Source: Nitrospinaceae bacterium
GTDB taxonomy: Bacteria; Nitrospinota; Nitrospinia; Nitrospinales; JACRGP01
Reading direction: 5' to 3'
Assembly (NCBI GenBank): GCA_029261555.1
Contig: JAJDBB010000104.1
Coordinates: forward strand, 1 to 45,294
DNA: 45,294 nt
In this document: in pieces, positions 17,343 through 26,044 of the stretch
How positions within the stretch are numbered: position 1 is the first letter of the stretch
How the letters are laid out: the number at the start of each line of letters is the position of its first letter
The notes under the pieces: model-generated
What the model saw: the letters and a program-made list of their open reading frames with translations, nothing else
The model's database searches: none
Told to the model about the DNA's origin: nothing
Translations under genes and position numbers: made by a program

Positions 17343-19004
17343 ATGAACGATTCACCCCGAAAACCAGACCGGACCGAAAAAGCCGACGCCAAACTGGCGC
17401 AGGACGATCGGTTGAATTCTCTTCTCGTAGGGGTTGTCAACGAAGTCAAAGCCTACGCCGATCAATTGATGGGTCAGCTCCAACAGTTGTCGGATATTGG
17501 AAGAAGCCTTTCCGGCGAATACGATCTGAATTCGCTTCTCGAAAAAATCCTGGTCCAGGCTTGCGAATTTGCCTCGGCGGACGCCGGGACCTTATACATT
17601 CTTGAAGACAATGTCTTAAAATTTAAAATCGTTCAAAACAAGAGTTTGAATATACGCATGGGGGGGGAATCCGGGGAACCAATCACATTTGATCCGGTCG
17701 AATTGAAGGAATCCAACGTATCCGCTTTTGTTGCCTTGAATGGAATTCCGGTAAATATTCAGGACGTTTACGACACGGACCTGTTCGACTTCACCGGTCC
17801 GAAAAAATTCGACGAATCCACGGGCTATCGATCAAAGTCCATGCTGGTCATTCCCATGCGCAATCACGAAAGCGACGTGATAGGCGTTCTTCAATTAATG
17901 AACGCCGTCAACCCGAAAACCGGAGAGGTGGTGCCCTTCTCCCCTGATTTTGAAAACCTGACGGAGTCCTTGGCGTCACAAGCCGCCATCGCAATCACCA
18001 ACGCTAAATTGATCAACGATATGGAAGGCCTGTTTGAATCTTTCGTCAAGGTTATGGCCACCGCCATCGACGAGAAATCACCGATTACCGGCGGACACAT
18101 CCGACGCGTGGCCAACCTCACCCAGACGATGGCTCATGTCATAAACGAGCAAAACGAGGGAAGTTTTAAGGAGGTTTCATTTTCCAGGGATAAACTCCAT
18201 GAATTGCGGATTGCGGCCTGGATGCACGATATCGGAAAAGTCACCACTCCGGTGGAAATCATCGAAAAAGCCAAAAAACTTCAGACCATATTTGACCGGA
18301 TTGAATTCATCGACCTTCGACTGCAATTTTTAATACAAAATTCCCGACTGGAAGCGTTGGAAAAAAGACAGGCTTTAATGGAAAAAGGAGCTCCGCCCGA
18401 AGAACTGGAAAAGCTTCAGCGGGAAACGCAGGCCCGGCAGGAAGAGTTAAAAGACGTCCGCAAATTCATCCATTATTGCAATCAACCCAGCGAGTTTCTG
18501 GCGGATGAAGCGGTGGAACGTTTGCAGGAAATCGCCAAAAAAATCTACACGGATATCGATGGAAATCCCTGTAACTATTTACAGGAAGACGAGGTTAAAA
18601 ATCTTTCCATCCGCAAAGGGAGTATCACGGAAGAGGAAAGAACTATCATGCAAAATCACGCTTCCATTACTCTGCGCATGTTGAATCAAATCCCTTTCAC
18701 AAAAAAGCTGAAAAATATTCCCAACTTCGCCGGGGCCCATCACGAATGCATTAATGGGAAAGGTTACCCGCTAGGGCTGAAGGACGAGGAGATACCGTTT
18801 GAGGGAAGATTGATGGCGGTGACGGATATTGCGGAAGCTCTGACGGCTTCCGACCGGCCCTACAAAAAGGCCATGCCTCTGGACAACGTTTACAGGATTT
18901 TAACGGCGATGGCCAATAACAACGAGTTGGACGCCGACATGGTGGATTTGTTTATCAAGCAGAACGTATATGATCGTTACCTGGAGGAACACGAAGACAA
19001 ATAG
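17343..19004 (+). CDS. GAF / HD-GYP domain signalling protein with long insertion
   Basis: A 553-residue cytoplasmic protein that probably senses a ligand through its GAF domain (about 60-220) and degrades cyclic di-GMP through its HD-GYP domain. The phosphodiesterase residues are intact: the H-D pair at 295-296 (MHDIGK), later MQNH, HHE at 466-468 and GYP at 474-476. Between the HDIGK and MQNH motifs there are about 120 residues, including a charged coiled-coil (around 310-380), where typical HD-GYP proteins have about 40. That is an insertion of roughly 80 residues. Close homologues with GAF plus interrupted HD domains exist. No receiver or membrane segment is present. Activity is plausible but not certain because of the insertion. 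Confidence 0.88.
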   Translation: MNDSPRKPDRTEKADAKLAQDDRLNSLLVGVVNEVKAYADQLMGQLQQLSDIGRSLSGEYDLNSLLEKILVQACEFASADAGTLYILEDNVLKFKIVQNKSLNIRMGGESGEPITFDPVELKESNVSAFVALNGIPVNIQDVYDTDLFDFTGPKKFDESTGYRSKSMLVIPMRNHESDVIGVLQLMNAVNPKTGEVVPFSPDFENLTESLASQAAIAITNAKLINDMEGLFESFVKVMATAIDEKSPITGGHIRRVANLTQTMAHVINEQNEGSFKEVSFSRDKLHELRIAAWMHDIGKVTTPVEIIEKAKKLQTIFDRIEFIDLRLQFLIQNSRLEALEKRQALMEKGAPPEELEKLQRETQARQEELKDVRKFIHYCNQPSEFLADEAVERLQEIAKKIYTDIDGNPCNYLQEDEVKNLSIRKGSITEEERTIMQNHASITLRMLNQIPFTKKLKNIPNFAGAHHECINGKGYPLGLKDEEIPFEGRLMAVTDIAEALTASDRPYKKAMPLDNVYRILTAMANNNELDADMVDLFIKQNVYDRYLEEHEDK

Positions 19005-19283
19005 CCGAACGGGATAGGCGATCTCTTCTGAATCGGCGCCGACGCTATCGATTTCCACCCACTGTCAAACAAATTCAAACCCAACAATTACTCTCAAACA
19101 CCTAGCATCCCCTGTATAAGACGCGCCTATCTGCCCCGGCGCCTAGCCGCCAGGCAAGCGCCTGGAGGCAATATTGGCGAATGGATGATCTCTTCCAAAT
19201 CGCCAACAGTACTGTCGATTACCCACTGGCAAAAAGATTGAAACACTGAGTCCAACGTCACGCTGGCTCGCCTGGCCCTGGCG
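19005..19283. repeat. Intergenic region with REP-like and direct repeats
   Basis: 279 bases without a convincing gene. It holds a hairpin, CCAGGCAAGCGCCTGG, inside a 21-base block (19149-19169) that recurs exactly in the opposite orientation at 32298-32318 and in degenerate form at 21929-21944. Two diverged copies of a segment starting GATCTCTTC (near 19020 and 19188) lie on either side of the hairpin. A block ending GAGTCCAACGTCACGC (19248-19263) recurs with one mismatch at 22007-22022. This looks like a dispersed intergenic repeat family. Confidence 0.65.
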
Positions 19284-19526
19284 TTATTTTTTCTTGGGAA
19301 TATACTTGCCTGTCCGCATATAATTGTCGTTCATTTTTACATGCTCGTCGATTTGGACGTCGGCGCTTTTCGATTCCGCCGACGCGTTGTCCTCGAAACT
19401 TTGCATGGCTTGTTTTTTGCTTTTTCCGGATAATAAAACGGTTCGATTTTTTCGGTTTCCAACCTTTTTAACATTTTGGTCGGCCTTTAATTTTTTCAAA
19501 TCCCGATGCGATATGCCTATTATCAT
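19284..19526 (-). CDS. Small basic hypothetical protein
   Basis: An 80-residue, very lysine-rich soluble protein starting MIIGISHRDLKK. Basic N-terminal half, a more acidic middle (DNASAESKSADVQIDE) and a basic end (YIPKKK). No membrane segment or signal peptide. It is divergent from mgtE, with an inverted repeat GTTTATA-TT-TATAAAC (19552-19567) in the shared promoter region. The basic composition could fit nucleic-acid binding, but I recognise no family. Confidence 0.5.
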   Translation of the reverse strand: MIIGISHRDLKKLKADQNVKKVGNRKNRTVLLSGKSKKQAMQSFEDNASAESKSADVQIDEHVKMNDNYMRTGKYIPKKK

Positions 19527-19615
19527 TATTGCCGACGCCTCGTCGTTGATTGTTTATATTTATAAACACTCATTATTATAAATCAAAGCCGAATAAATTC
19601 ATATCAATTGCGACC

Positions 19616-20968
19616 ATGACTCCACAAGATATCCAAAGTTTACTTGACCGGGAAAACCTTGCCGAAGGCGAGTTCAAGGCCGCCGTTCGAGAATTCGATC
19701 ATTTCGATATCGCCCGGCTTTTGCACCAGCTCAAGCCCGAAGAAAAGATTAGGATTTTTCAGGCGCTGGAGAGCAATGAAGAGCGCGAAGAACTTCTCTA
19801 CGAAACCGACAAGGACAGCCGAAATGAACTGATCGAAACGCTGGACAAGGATTATGTGGCAAAACTTCTTGCGGACATGGAGGAGGACGAGGCCACCGAT
19901 ATTCTTCAGGAACAGGACGAGGAAGTCCAAAAAGAAATCCTGGAGGAAATGGATCCTCATGAAGCCGACGCGCTTAAAAACCTGGTCCGCTTCGACGAGG
20001 AAACGGCCGGGGGAATGATGACTCCGGAGTTCCTCCAGGTTTCTCCCGACCACACCGCAGCCGGAATTTTAATGCGGCTTAAAAAAGATCCCAACAAGGA
20101 TCCTATCTCATATTTTTACGTTCTGGACCCTCAGAACCGATTGATGGGATTTTTTAAATTACGCGATTTGTTAAGGATTTCGCCCAACGCCCGGGCCAAG
20201 TATTTTATCCGGCAGGAAACCCCAAAAGTTTTATTAGACGACTCCTGCGACAAGGTGGCGGAGATCATGGACGACGAGCAAATGAGCAGTCTCCCTGTGG
20301 TGGATGAAAACAACGTGATGCACGGAATCGTCACTTTCGACGACGTGATTCGGACCATGGAGGATTTGGCCAGCGACGATATTTACACGATGGTGGGAAC
20401 CCCGAAGGTGGACCCGTTTGCCCAGCGGCCCATGAAAAAGATTTGTGCGCGCCTGCCCTGGCTGGTTCCAACTTTTATTGGCGGCATTGCCAGCGTATTT
20501 ATTCTCCGCTGGTTTGAATCCAGCATGACGGCATTTGGAACGGTGATTTTTTTCGTTCCCTTTGTTTTGGGGCTGGCGGGGAACATAGGGATTCAATGCG
20601 CGACCGTCATTGTCCGGGGCCTGGCCACCGGGGACATTCAAATGGAAAACATCAAGGGAGTTGTGGCCAGCGAAATTCTGGTGGGTTGCGCCAATGGCGC
20701 CATATTCGCCGTGCTCTGCGGCGGCCTCATCGCGCTAATTGCCGCTCCGGTTTTAAACGCCTCGCCGACACTGGGATACGCCGTGGGCGGGGGAATCATC
20801 ATGGCGGTCTCTTCCACCGCAATTTTGGGTTCCCTGATACCCTTCGGATTCCTCCGCTTGAATATCGATCCCGCCATCAGCGCCGGTCCCGTCGTAACTG
20901 TCATCAACGATATCTTGGGGCTTATCAGTTACCTGGCCGTGGCAATGTTCGCCTATTCCTATCTATAA
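19616..20968 (+). CDS. mgtE: Magnesium transporter MgtE
   Basis: A 450-residue magnesium channel of the inner membrane. The order is the standard one: an N-terminal helical superhelix domain rich in Glu/Asp (KLLADMEEDEATDIL), two CBS domains (about 130-255) that sense cytoplasmic magnesium, and five transmembrane helices from about 275. The pore signature GNIGIQCATVIVRGLATG is present. I choose ATG 19616 (MTPQDIQSLL) because the family starts near there; the frame upstream to 19550 lacks family-like sequence. The ribosome binding site is weak. The leader is too short for a magnesium riboswitch. Its 3' end is four bases from the convergent lipoyl-like gene. Confidence 0.95.
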   Translation: MTPQDIQSLLDRENLAEGEFKAAVREFDHFDIARLLHQLKPEEKIRIFQALESNEEREELLYETDKDSRNELIETLDKDYVAKLLADMEEDEATDILQEQDEEVQKEILEEMDPHEADALKNLVRFDEETAGGMMTPEFLQVSPDHTAAGILMRLKKDPNKDPISYFYVLDPQNRLMGFFKLRDLLRISPNARAKYFIRQETPKVLLDDSCDKVAEIMDDEQMSSLPVVDENNVMHGIVTFDDVIRTMEDLASDDIYTMVGTPKVDPFAQRPMKKICARLPWLVPTFIGGIASVFILRWFESSMTAFGTVIFFVPFVLGLAGNIGIQCATVIVRGLATGDIQMENIKGVVASEILVGCANGAIFAVLCGGLIALIAAPVLNASPTLGYAVGGGIIMAVSSTAILGSLIPFGFLRLNIDPAISAGPVVTVINDILGLISYLAVAMFAYSYL

Positions 20969-20972
20969 AAAA

Positions 20973-21221
20973 TCAGTCCTCTTCGGGCAACTCTTCTAAC
21001 TCCATTATGGGAGTGTTAACCTCGATGTACTCGCCCTCTCCAACATAAAATTCCTTCACGCGACCGTCGTACTCGGAAACCAGAGTGAAATAACCCTCGG
21101 AAGTGATTTCCGCCACCGGACTGCCTTTCTTCACCTTGTCGCCCTGCCGCACTAAAAATTTATCCACTTTGCCGGAAGTCATGGTTTTGTACATTGGACA
21201 CATCAAGATATATAACGGCAT
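20973..21221 (-). CDS. Lipoyl/biotinyl-fold protein lacking the modifiable lysine
   Basis: An 82-residue stand-alone protein with the flattened beta-barrel pattern of lipoyl domains: ILMCPMYKTMTSGKV, then VRQGDKVKKGSPVAEI, a hairpin, and GRVKEFYVGEGEYIEV. In true lipoyl domains the hairpin reads D-K-A, with the lysine carrying lipoate. Here it is S41-E42-G43, with no lysine, so it probably cannot be lipoylated or biotinylated. The start ATG 21221 has a strong GGAGG ribosome binding site. It is convergent with mgtE. It may be a structural or carrier-like relative; function unknown. Confidence 0.8.
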   Translation of the reverse strand: MPLYILMCPMYKTMTSGKVDKFLVRQGDKVKKGSPVAEITSEGYFTLVSEYDGRVKEFYVGEGEYIEVNTPIMELEELPEED

Positions 21222-21322
21222 TCAATCCTCCAAAAATTTATAAAGCTTTTCCTCAGTATCAACCAATAACCTTTTATGAGTATAATGTTCTTCCAATCAA
21301 CCAATCGAACCTAAAGAGCCCC

Positions 21323-21547
21323 ATGAGCCAATCAATTAAATTAAACGTCGGCGACTCCCTGCATGATCCCATGTCCGGGAACAACGGGGAAATCATAAAA
21401 GTCGAGGACAACGTTTCCGGTAAACTGGTCTTCATTCGTTGGACAGTGGAAGACCATTTGTCCCACAACACGGAACATTTTTATTCCAAGATCGTCAAAA
21501 GCGTAAAGAAAGGGGAAATCGAACACAGCCCCAGGAACCCGTCCTAA
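21323..21547 (+). CDS. Small hypothetical protein
   Basis: A 74-residue soluble protein beginning MSQSIKLNVGDSLHDPMSGN. Predicted mostly beta, with charged loops (VEDNVSGKLVFIRWTVEDHLS) and a basic C-terminus. The frame extends upstream to 21194, but that part overlaps the divergent lipoyl-like gene; ATG 21323 with AAAGAG before it is the better start. Beta-rich content suggests a small SH3- or KOW-like barrel, which is a guess. Function unknown. Confidence 0.55.
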   Translation: MSQSIKLNVGDSLHDPMSGNNGEIIKVEDNVSGKLVFIRWTVEDHLSHNTEHFYSKIVKSVKKGEIEHSPRNPS

Positions 21548-21598
21548 CGACTCGAAGAACTCCGGGAACGGAACCAGGCCGTCAAAATTGCGGTGGGT

Positions 21599-21883
21599 TT
21601 ATTGTTTATAAACCGTGTGGGAAGGCCGCCCGGCGAGAATGTTTTCCTTACCCCAATTCGTAACGCCCCGAAATTTATCAGATTGAATAAAGCCGTTGAA
21701 GGCCTCCTCAGAACTCCAGTCGGACACGATCAAATAAGATTGCAAATCGTCGACGTCTTTAAACAAATTGGTTTTGGAATGTCCTTCCATTTCAGCCATG
21801 ACCTCTAAAACCGAGCGAAAGGCTTTCTCGAAGGTTTCTTCTTTCCCCGGCAACACTTTGTAATTCATTCCTATGGTGACCAT
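21599..21883 (-). CDS. Antibiotic biosynthesis monooxygenase (ABM) domain protein
   Basis: A 94-residue dimeric alpha+beta-barrel protein of the ABM family (ferredoxin-like fold). It starts MVTIGMNYKVLPGKEETFEKAF, and the pattern YLIVSDWSSEEAFNGFIQSD is typical. Relatives include quinol monooxygenases and haem-degrading enzymes (IsdG type), but the sequence alone does not show whether this one binds haem or oxidises anything. ATG 21883 has a strong GAGGAG site. It stands alone next to the repeat-containing gap at 21.9 kb. Confidence 0.8.
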   Translation of the reverse strand: MVTIGMNYKVLPGKEETFEKAFRSVLEVMAEMEGHSKTNLFKDVDDLQSYLIVSDWSSEEAFNGFIQSDKFRGVTNWGKENILAGRPSHTVYKQ

Positions 21884-22016
21884 TTTTTCTCCTCAGTAAT
21901 TAGCATTAATTATGTCCATTCTGCGCCAGCCAGGCAACGCCCGGTAGAAGGGTTTGAGATGCAAACTCATCATACCCTGTCGCTTTCCTGTAAAGTAGCG
22001 CCTATTGAGTCCAGCG
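21884..22016. repeat. Intergenic gap with degenerate REP-like copy
   Basis: A degenerate hairpin copy, GCCAGGCAACGCCCGG at 21929-21944, and CCTGTAAAGTAGCGCCTAT (21987 onward) resemble parts of the 19.1 kb repeat region. A 16-base block GAGTCCAGCGTCACGC (22007-22022) runs into the final codons of the radical SAM gene and supplies its stop codon. Confidence 0.5.
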
Positions 22017-23042
22017 TCACGCCCCTGCCCATTGTATATCGCTCAAATGATCCCGAGGGTTCAAGCGCAATTCTTTCAAATCAAATCGGCGCCTGAGTTG
22101 ATTTATGTTTTCTTTTTTGTGCCCAGTATAAATAGAAATCTCCCGCGAAGGAACATCGAAAACGGCTCGCAAAGGGATTGTGGAAAACCGGGACAGTAGC
22201 CCCGCCATTTTATCCAGACAAATCCTGCATTCAACAAGATACTTTAAAGCGGGATGATAAGGCCCCGCCACAATATTTTCTACCAACAAAGGCTCGGAGG
22301 GCAAGCCCAGACGGATAACGGAAATTCCGGACGCCTTGAAACGGACCAACGCTTGCTTGCAGTTCTGAATCGTCTCCTCAAGTTCCCAGGGTTTGTAGCG
22401 CCCTTCCTTATACATCGTATGCAAAGCAGTATCCTTGATGACCAGCGTGGGATAAATCCGGACAAAATCCGGCGCGAACCCGATCGTATCTTCAACCGAT
22501 CGCAAAAATGTTTCCGCCGTGTCGCCTGGAAGACCCGCCATTAACTGCAACCCTAAATGGAAACCCTTTTCCCGGATCAAACTCACCGCCCTGCGAAATC
22601 CGGATAACGACCCGTCCCGCCCCGAGCGTTTAAGAACCGTTTCGTCTGTCGACTGAATTCCTAGTTCAATAGTTTTCACGGAAAATTCTTCCAGCAAGTC
22701 CAGCCCCTCCCGATTTATGAAATCAGGATGCGTGGACAAGCGAATTGAATGGATGTCTCCCGATTTGATCCAGGGCTGTACCAGGGATAGTAGAAACCGC
22801 TGGCGGGACTCCGCCATCCCTGTAAAGGTGCCGCCATAGAAAGCCGCCTCCTGGATGGTAAAACTTCCAGGCTTCATCGAATTCAAATAGGCCTGAATAG
22901 TTTGCTCGACCCGCTCCTTATCGGCTCGCTCGCGAATACCCGCAATATTATTCTGATCGCAGTAGACGCAACGATACGGGCACGCTTCGTGAGGAATGAA
23001 AATGGGAACGATCAGTCTTTTGGAGGGCACGGCCGGGCACAA
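22017..23042 (-). CDS. Elp3/YhcC-like radical SAM protein
   Basis: A 341-residue radical SAM enzyme. The iron-sulfur binding CxxxCxxC is present as ACPYRCVYCDQ. The next motifs FYGGTFTGM, STHPDFI, TIELGIQSTDETVLKRSGR and LMAGLPGDTAETF match the catalytic barrel shared by Elp3 and YhcC/YtqA relatives. It lacks the acetyltransferase domain of full Elp3. It begins with TTG 23042, only two bases after the rnc stop; no ATG fits, so it is probably translated by coupling. Substrate unknown, probably RNA- or cofactor-related. Its last codons overlap the repeat block at 22.0 kb. Confidence 0.85.
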   Translation of the reverse strand: MCPAVPSKRLIVPIFIPHEACPYRCVYCDQNNIAGIRERADKERVEQTIQAYLNSMKPGSFTIQEAAFYGGTFTGMAESRQRFLLSLVQPWIKSGDIHSIRLSTHPDFINREGLDLLEEFSVKTIELGIQSTDETVLKRSGRDGSLSGFRRAVSLIREKGFHLGLQLMAGLPGDTAETFLRSVEDTIGFAPDFVRIYPTLVIKDTALHTMYKEGRYKPWELEETIQNCKQALVRFKASGISVIRLGLPSEPLLVENIVAGPYHPALKYLVECRICLDKMAGLLSRFSTIPLRAVFDVPSREISIYTGHKKENINQLRRRFDLKELRLNPRDHLSDIQWAGA

Positions 23043-23044
23043 AA

Positions 23045-23749
23045 TCAGGGGGTGAAATTTTCCATGGCCTTTTTAGCCGCGGCCTGTTCGGCTTCTTTTT
23101 TGCTCTTGCCGGAACCCGTTCCATGGATTTGACTTTTTACCGTCACGGAGACTTCGAATATTTTTTCGTGGTCGGGTCCGGATTCTTTTACAACCTTGTA
23201 ACTGGGAATGCAGACGAATTTGTTTTGCGTATATTCTTGGAGATCGCTCTTGAAATCATGGAATACACAATTATCGGCCACCTTTTCGATCTCTTCGCGC
23301 AACAGCGGAAGCAGAGCGTCTGAAACTTTTTCCAGATTGCCGTCCAGATACATCGCCCCGACGAGGGCTTCAAAACCATTAGCCAAAAGCGAGCTTTTAT
23401 TTTTACCTCCGGAAAGTTCCTCGCCCTTTCCGAGATAAAGATAATCGCCCAGATTGATTTTCCGTGCCAGATTGGCCAGACAGGTTTCGTTGACCACGGA
23501 GGCCCGGATTTTCGACAAAGCTCCTTCGCTGTAATCGTCGTACTTATTTATCATATAATCGCTAACGATCAGGTCCAGCACGGAGTCGCCCAGAAACTCA
23601 AACCTCTCGTTGTGCTTCAGCTCTTCGGAGTTTTCGTTGACGTAGGATTTGTGGGTGAGGGCTTTAACAAGCAAGGGCAGGCGCCGAAACTGATACTTCA
23701 GAGCCGATTGCAACTCCGCCAATCCCTGCTTGCGCGCGTCGGATAGCAT
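23045..23749 (-). CDS. rnc: Ribonuclease III
   Basis: Cleaves double-stranded RNA in rRNA and mRNA maturation. The 234-residue protein has the catalytic signature NERFEFLGDSVLDLIVSDYM with the acidic metal ligands, LSKIRASVVNE next, and a C-terminal double-stranded-RNA-binding domain (SKKEAEQAAAKKAM). Length is normal. It sits behind fabF (18 bases) at the 3' end of the fatty-acid operon, a common bacterial arrangement, and its stop almost touches the radical SAM start. Assignment is secure. Confidence 0.97.
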   Translation of the reverse strand: MLSDARKQGLAELQSALKYQFRRLPLLVKALTHKSYVNENSEELKHNERFEFLGDSVLDLIVSDYMINKYDDYSEGALSKIRASVVNETCLANLARKINLGDYLYLGKGEELSGGKNKSSLLANGFEALVGAMYLDGNLEKVSDALLPLLREEIEKVADNCVFHDFKSDLQEYTQNKFVCIPSYKVVKESGPDHEKIFEVSVTVKSQIHGTGSGKSKKEAEQAAAKKAMENFTP

Positions 23750-23767
23750 CGAAATATTAGGAGGATT

Positions 23768-25006
23768 TTAGTTTAAAGCCTGTCGGACAATCAGAACCGC
23801 GTTGGTTCCGCCGAACCCAAAAGAATTGGACATTACGACCTTAACTTTTTTCTCGCGGGAGGCGTTGGGAACATAATCCAGATCGCAAACAGGATCGGGC
23901 GTCGTGTAATTGATAGTGGGGGGAACCACTCCGCGGTCGAGAGCCAAAAGGGAGAAAATGGCCTCGATTCCGCCCGCCGCGCCTAATAAATGACCGGTCA
24001 TGGATTTGGTGGAACTGACCCATACTTTCTTAGCGTGGTCGTTAAAAACTTTTTTAATTGCCATGGTCTCCGTAGCGTCCGCCGCCGTGGACGTTCCGTG
24101 GGCGTTGATATAATCCACCTCGTCCTTGTTGATCTTCGCGCTTTTTAGGGCCAGCTCCATGCAACGGGCGGCCCCTTCCCCGTTGGGAGACGTCGCCGTC
24201 ATATGGTGCGCGTCGCTGTTCAATCCGTACCCGATTATTTCGCCGTAAATATGGGCGCCGCGTTTTTTGGCTTTTTCATATTCCTCAAGGATCAACACGC
24301 CGCAACCTTCGCCCATGACAAAACCGTCGCGGTCTTTGTCAAAGGGACGACTGGCCCCCTTTGGGTCGTCGTTCCGCGTGGAAAGCGCCTTGGCGGCGGC
24401 AAACCCTCCAATGCCCAGTTCGGTGATAACAGATTCAGAGCCGCCGGCAATCATGACGTCCGCCTCGCTGCTACGGATGAGTTTAGCGGCGTCGCCGATG
24501 GCGTGAGTTCCTGTGGCGCAAGCTGTGACCACACAAGTGTTTGGTCCCTTGGCGCCAAAGGTGATGGAGACCTGGCCGGACGCCATATTGGCGATCAGCA
24601 TCGGAATAAAAAACGGGGTGATTTTTCGCGGGCCTTTTTCAATATAATTATAAAAGGTCTTCTCCAAGGCGGGCAGGCCGCCAAGGCCCACGCCAATAAG
24701 GACGCCCACCCGATCGGCGTTTTCGTCGTTAATTTCAAATCCGGCGTCCTTCAGCGCCATGCGGGCGCAGGCGATGGAATAGTGGATGAACACGTCCATT
24801 TTCTTGATTTCCTTGTGTTCAACATGGTCTTTGGGATTGAACCCCTTGACCTCTCCGGCAATTCGAACGGGAAATTTTTCCGCGTTAAACTTGCTTATGT
24901 AATCAATACCGGATTTGCCTTCGCACAGGGCTTTCCAATTTTCGTCCACTCCCATCCCAAGCGGAGTGATCAAACCCAAACCGGTAACAACGACGCGCCT
25001 CTCCAT
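23768..25006 (-). CDS. fabF: 3-oxoacyl-ACP synthase II (FabF)
   Basis: The condensing enzyme that elongates acyl-ACP with malonyl-ACP. At 412 residues it matches the family. Cys163 in TACATGTHAIG carries the acyl group, and the two histidines are in NAHGTSTAADATET and KSMTGHLLGAAGG. I chose ATG 25006 (MERRVVVTGLG) because the family begins there, rather than the longer frame to 25066 that overlaps acpP; a short AGGA lies just before it. It lies between acpP and rnc. Assignment is secure. Confidence 0.97.
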   Translation of the reverse strand: MERRVVVTGLGLITPLGMGVDENWKALCEGKSGIDYISKFNAEKFPVRIAGEVKGFNPKDHVEHKEIKKMDVFIHYSIACARMALKDAGFEINDENADRVGVLIGVGLGGLPALEKTFYNYIEKGPRKITPFFIPMLIANMASGQVSITFGAKGPNTCVVTACATGTHAIGDAAKLIRSSEADVMIAGGSESVITELGIGGFAAAKALSTRNDDPKGASRPFDKDRDGFVMGEGCGVLILEEYEKAKKRGAHIYGEIIGYGLNSDAHHMTATSPNGEGAARCMELALKSAKINKDEVDYINAHGTSTAADATETMAIKKVFNDHAKKVWVSSTKSMTGHLLGAAGGIEAIFSLLALDRGVVPPTINYTTPDPVCDLDYVPNASREKKVKVVMSNSFGFGGTNAVLIVRQALN

Positions 25007-25025
25007 ATTCCTAGCCTGAAAAATA

Positions 25026-25262
25026 TTAATTAGTATTGTTTTGAATATGCCCGATAGCATCTCCAACGGTGGCGATTTTTTCGGCCATTTCGTCCGGAAT
25101 TTCTATATCAAACTCTTCTTCCAGAGCCATGACCAATTCTACCGTGTCCAAAGAATCGGCTCCCAAATCTTCTACAAACTTAGCGGCGGGGACAACCTGC
25201 TTCTCATCGACGCCCAGTTGATCCACAATAATGTCCGTTACTTTCTTTTCAATTGACGACAT
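25026..25262 (-). CDS. acpP: Acyl carrier protein
   Basis: A 78-residue, very acidic carrier. The phosphopantetheine attachment site is Ser37 in [18 protein letters not shown], the classic DSL motif. It carries the growing acyl chain between FabH, FabG, FabF and PlsX, all encoded in the same operon. Normal length, four-helix pattern. Located between fabG and fabF as in most bacteria. Confidence 0.97.
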   Translation of the reverse strand: MSSIEKKVTDIIVDQLGVDEKQVVPAAKFVEDLGADSLDTVELVMALEEEFDIEIPDEMAEKIATVGDAIGHIQNNTN

Positions 25263-25284
25263 TTACACATACTCCTTTAAGAAT

Positions 25285-26025
25285 TTACATTAGCATTCCA
25301 CCGTTTATATTCAGAACCTGGCCGGTGATATAACTCGCTCGACACGACGCCAGGAATAAGACTCCATCCGCAACATCCTGGGAACTGCCCAGTTTTCCAA
25401 GGGGAATTTTACCCATCAAACCTTCCCTGATTTTTTCGTTCAAACCGCCTGTCATATCCGTTTCAATGAACCCCGGGGCGATGGCATTCACCCTGATACC
25501 TCTAGGCGCCGCTTCCTGCGCCATGGTCTTGGTCAGCCCAATCAAGGCCGATTTGGACGCCGTGTAATTAGCCTGACCCGCGTTGCCTGCCTGGCCAACA
25601 ATGGAACTGATATTTATAATGTTGCCGCTTTTTTGCTTCATCATCTGCTTGACGGCCAATTGGGAACAAAGAAAAGCCCCTTTTAAATTGACCTCCAGCA
25701 CCCGGTCCCAGTCTTCTTCCTTCATACGGATCATCAAACCGTCTTTGGTTATGCCCGCATTATTGACCAGAATATCTAGTCTGCCTGCCTCGCCGATTAT
25801 CCGGTCAAACGCGTTTTGAATATCCTCCTTGTTGGAGACGTCCAGTTGAATAGGGGAAGCTTTGCCGCCATTATCGCAAATGGCTTGGGCGGTTTCCTCC
25901 GCGGTTTCCAAGTTCGTTCCGCCCAGGTAAACATGAGCGCCCGCAGACGCAAGCGTCGCCGAAATTGCTTTACCAATCCCTCTTCCGCCGCCGGTCACCA
26001 GCGCTGTCTGATTTTCCAGGTTCAT
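25285..26025 (-). CDS. fabG: 3-oxoacyl-ACP reductase (FabG)
   Basis: An NADPH-dependent short-chain dehydrogenase of 246 residues that reduces 3-oxoacyl-ACP. The coenzyme loop is GGGRGIG, the NNAG motif is present, and the catalytic residues are Tyr154 and Lys158 in YTASK, with the serine in ISSIVG upstream. It sits between fabD and acpP. Among many similar SDRs, the operon position makes FabG the clear choice. Confidence 0.96.
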   Translation of the reverse strand: MNLENQTALVTGGGRGIGKAISATLASAGAHVYLGGTNLETAEETAQAICDNGGKASPIQLDVSNKEDIQNAFDRIIGEAGRLDILVNNAGITKDGLMIRMKEEDWDRVLEVNLKGAFLCSQLAVKQMMKQKSGNIINISSIVGQAGNAGQANYTASKSALIGLTKTMAQEAAPRGIRVNAIAPGFIETDMTGGLNEKIREGLMGKIPLGKLGSSQDVADGVLFLASCRASYITGQVLNINGGMLM

Positions 26026-26044
26026 AAAAATTGCGCCGGGCCTT

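Noticed and set aside
19527-19615. A possible M-box magnesium riboswitch before mgtE
   Set aside because: The leader is under 90 bases and shows only a short AT-rich inverted repeat, not the M-box core.
24203-25033. A 276-residue reading frame on the plus strand, antisense to fabF
   Set aside because: It is the shadow of a strongly conserved gene with all catalytic residues intact, and its composition is typical of an antisense frame.
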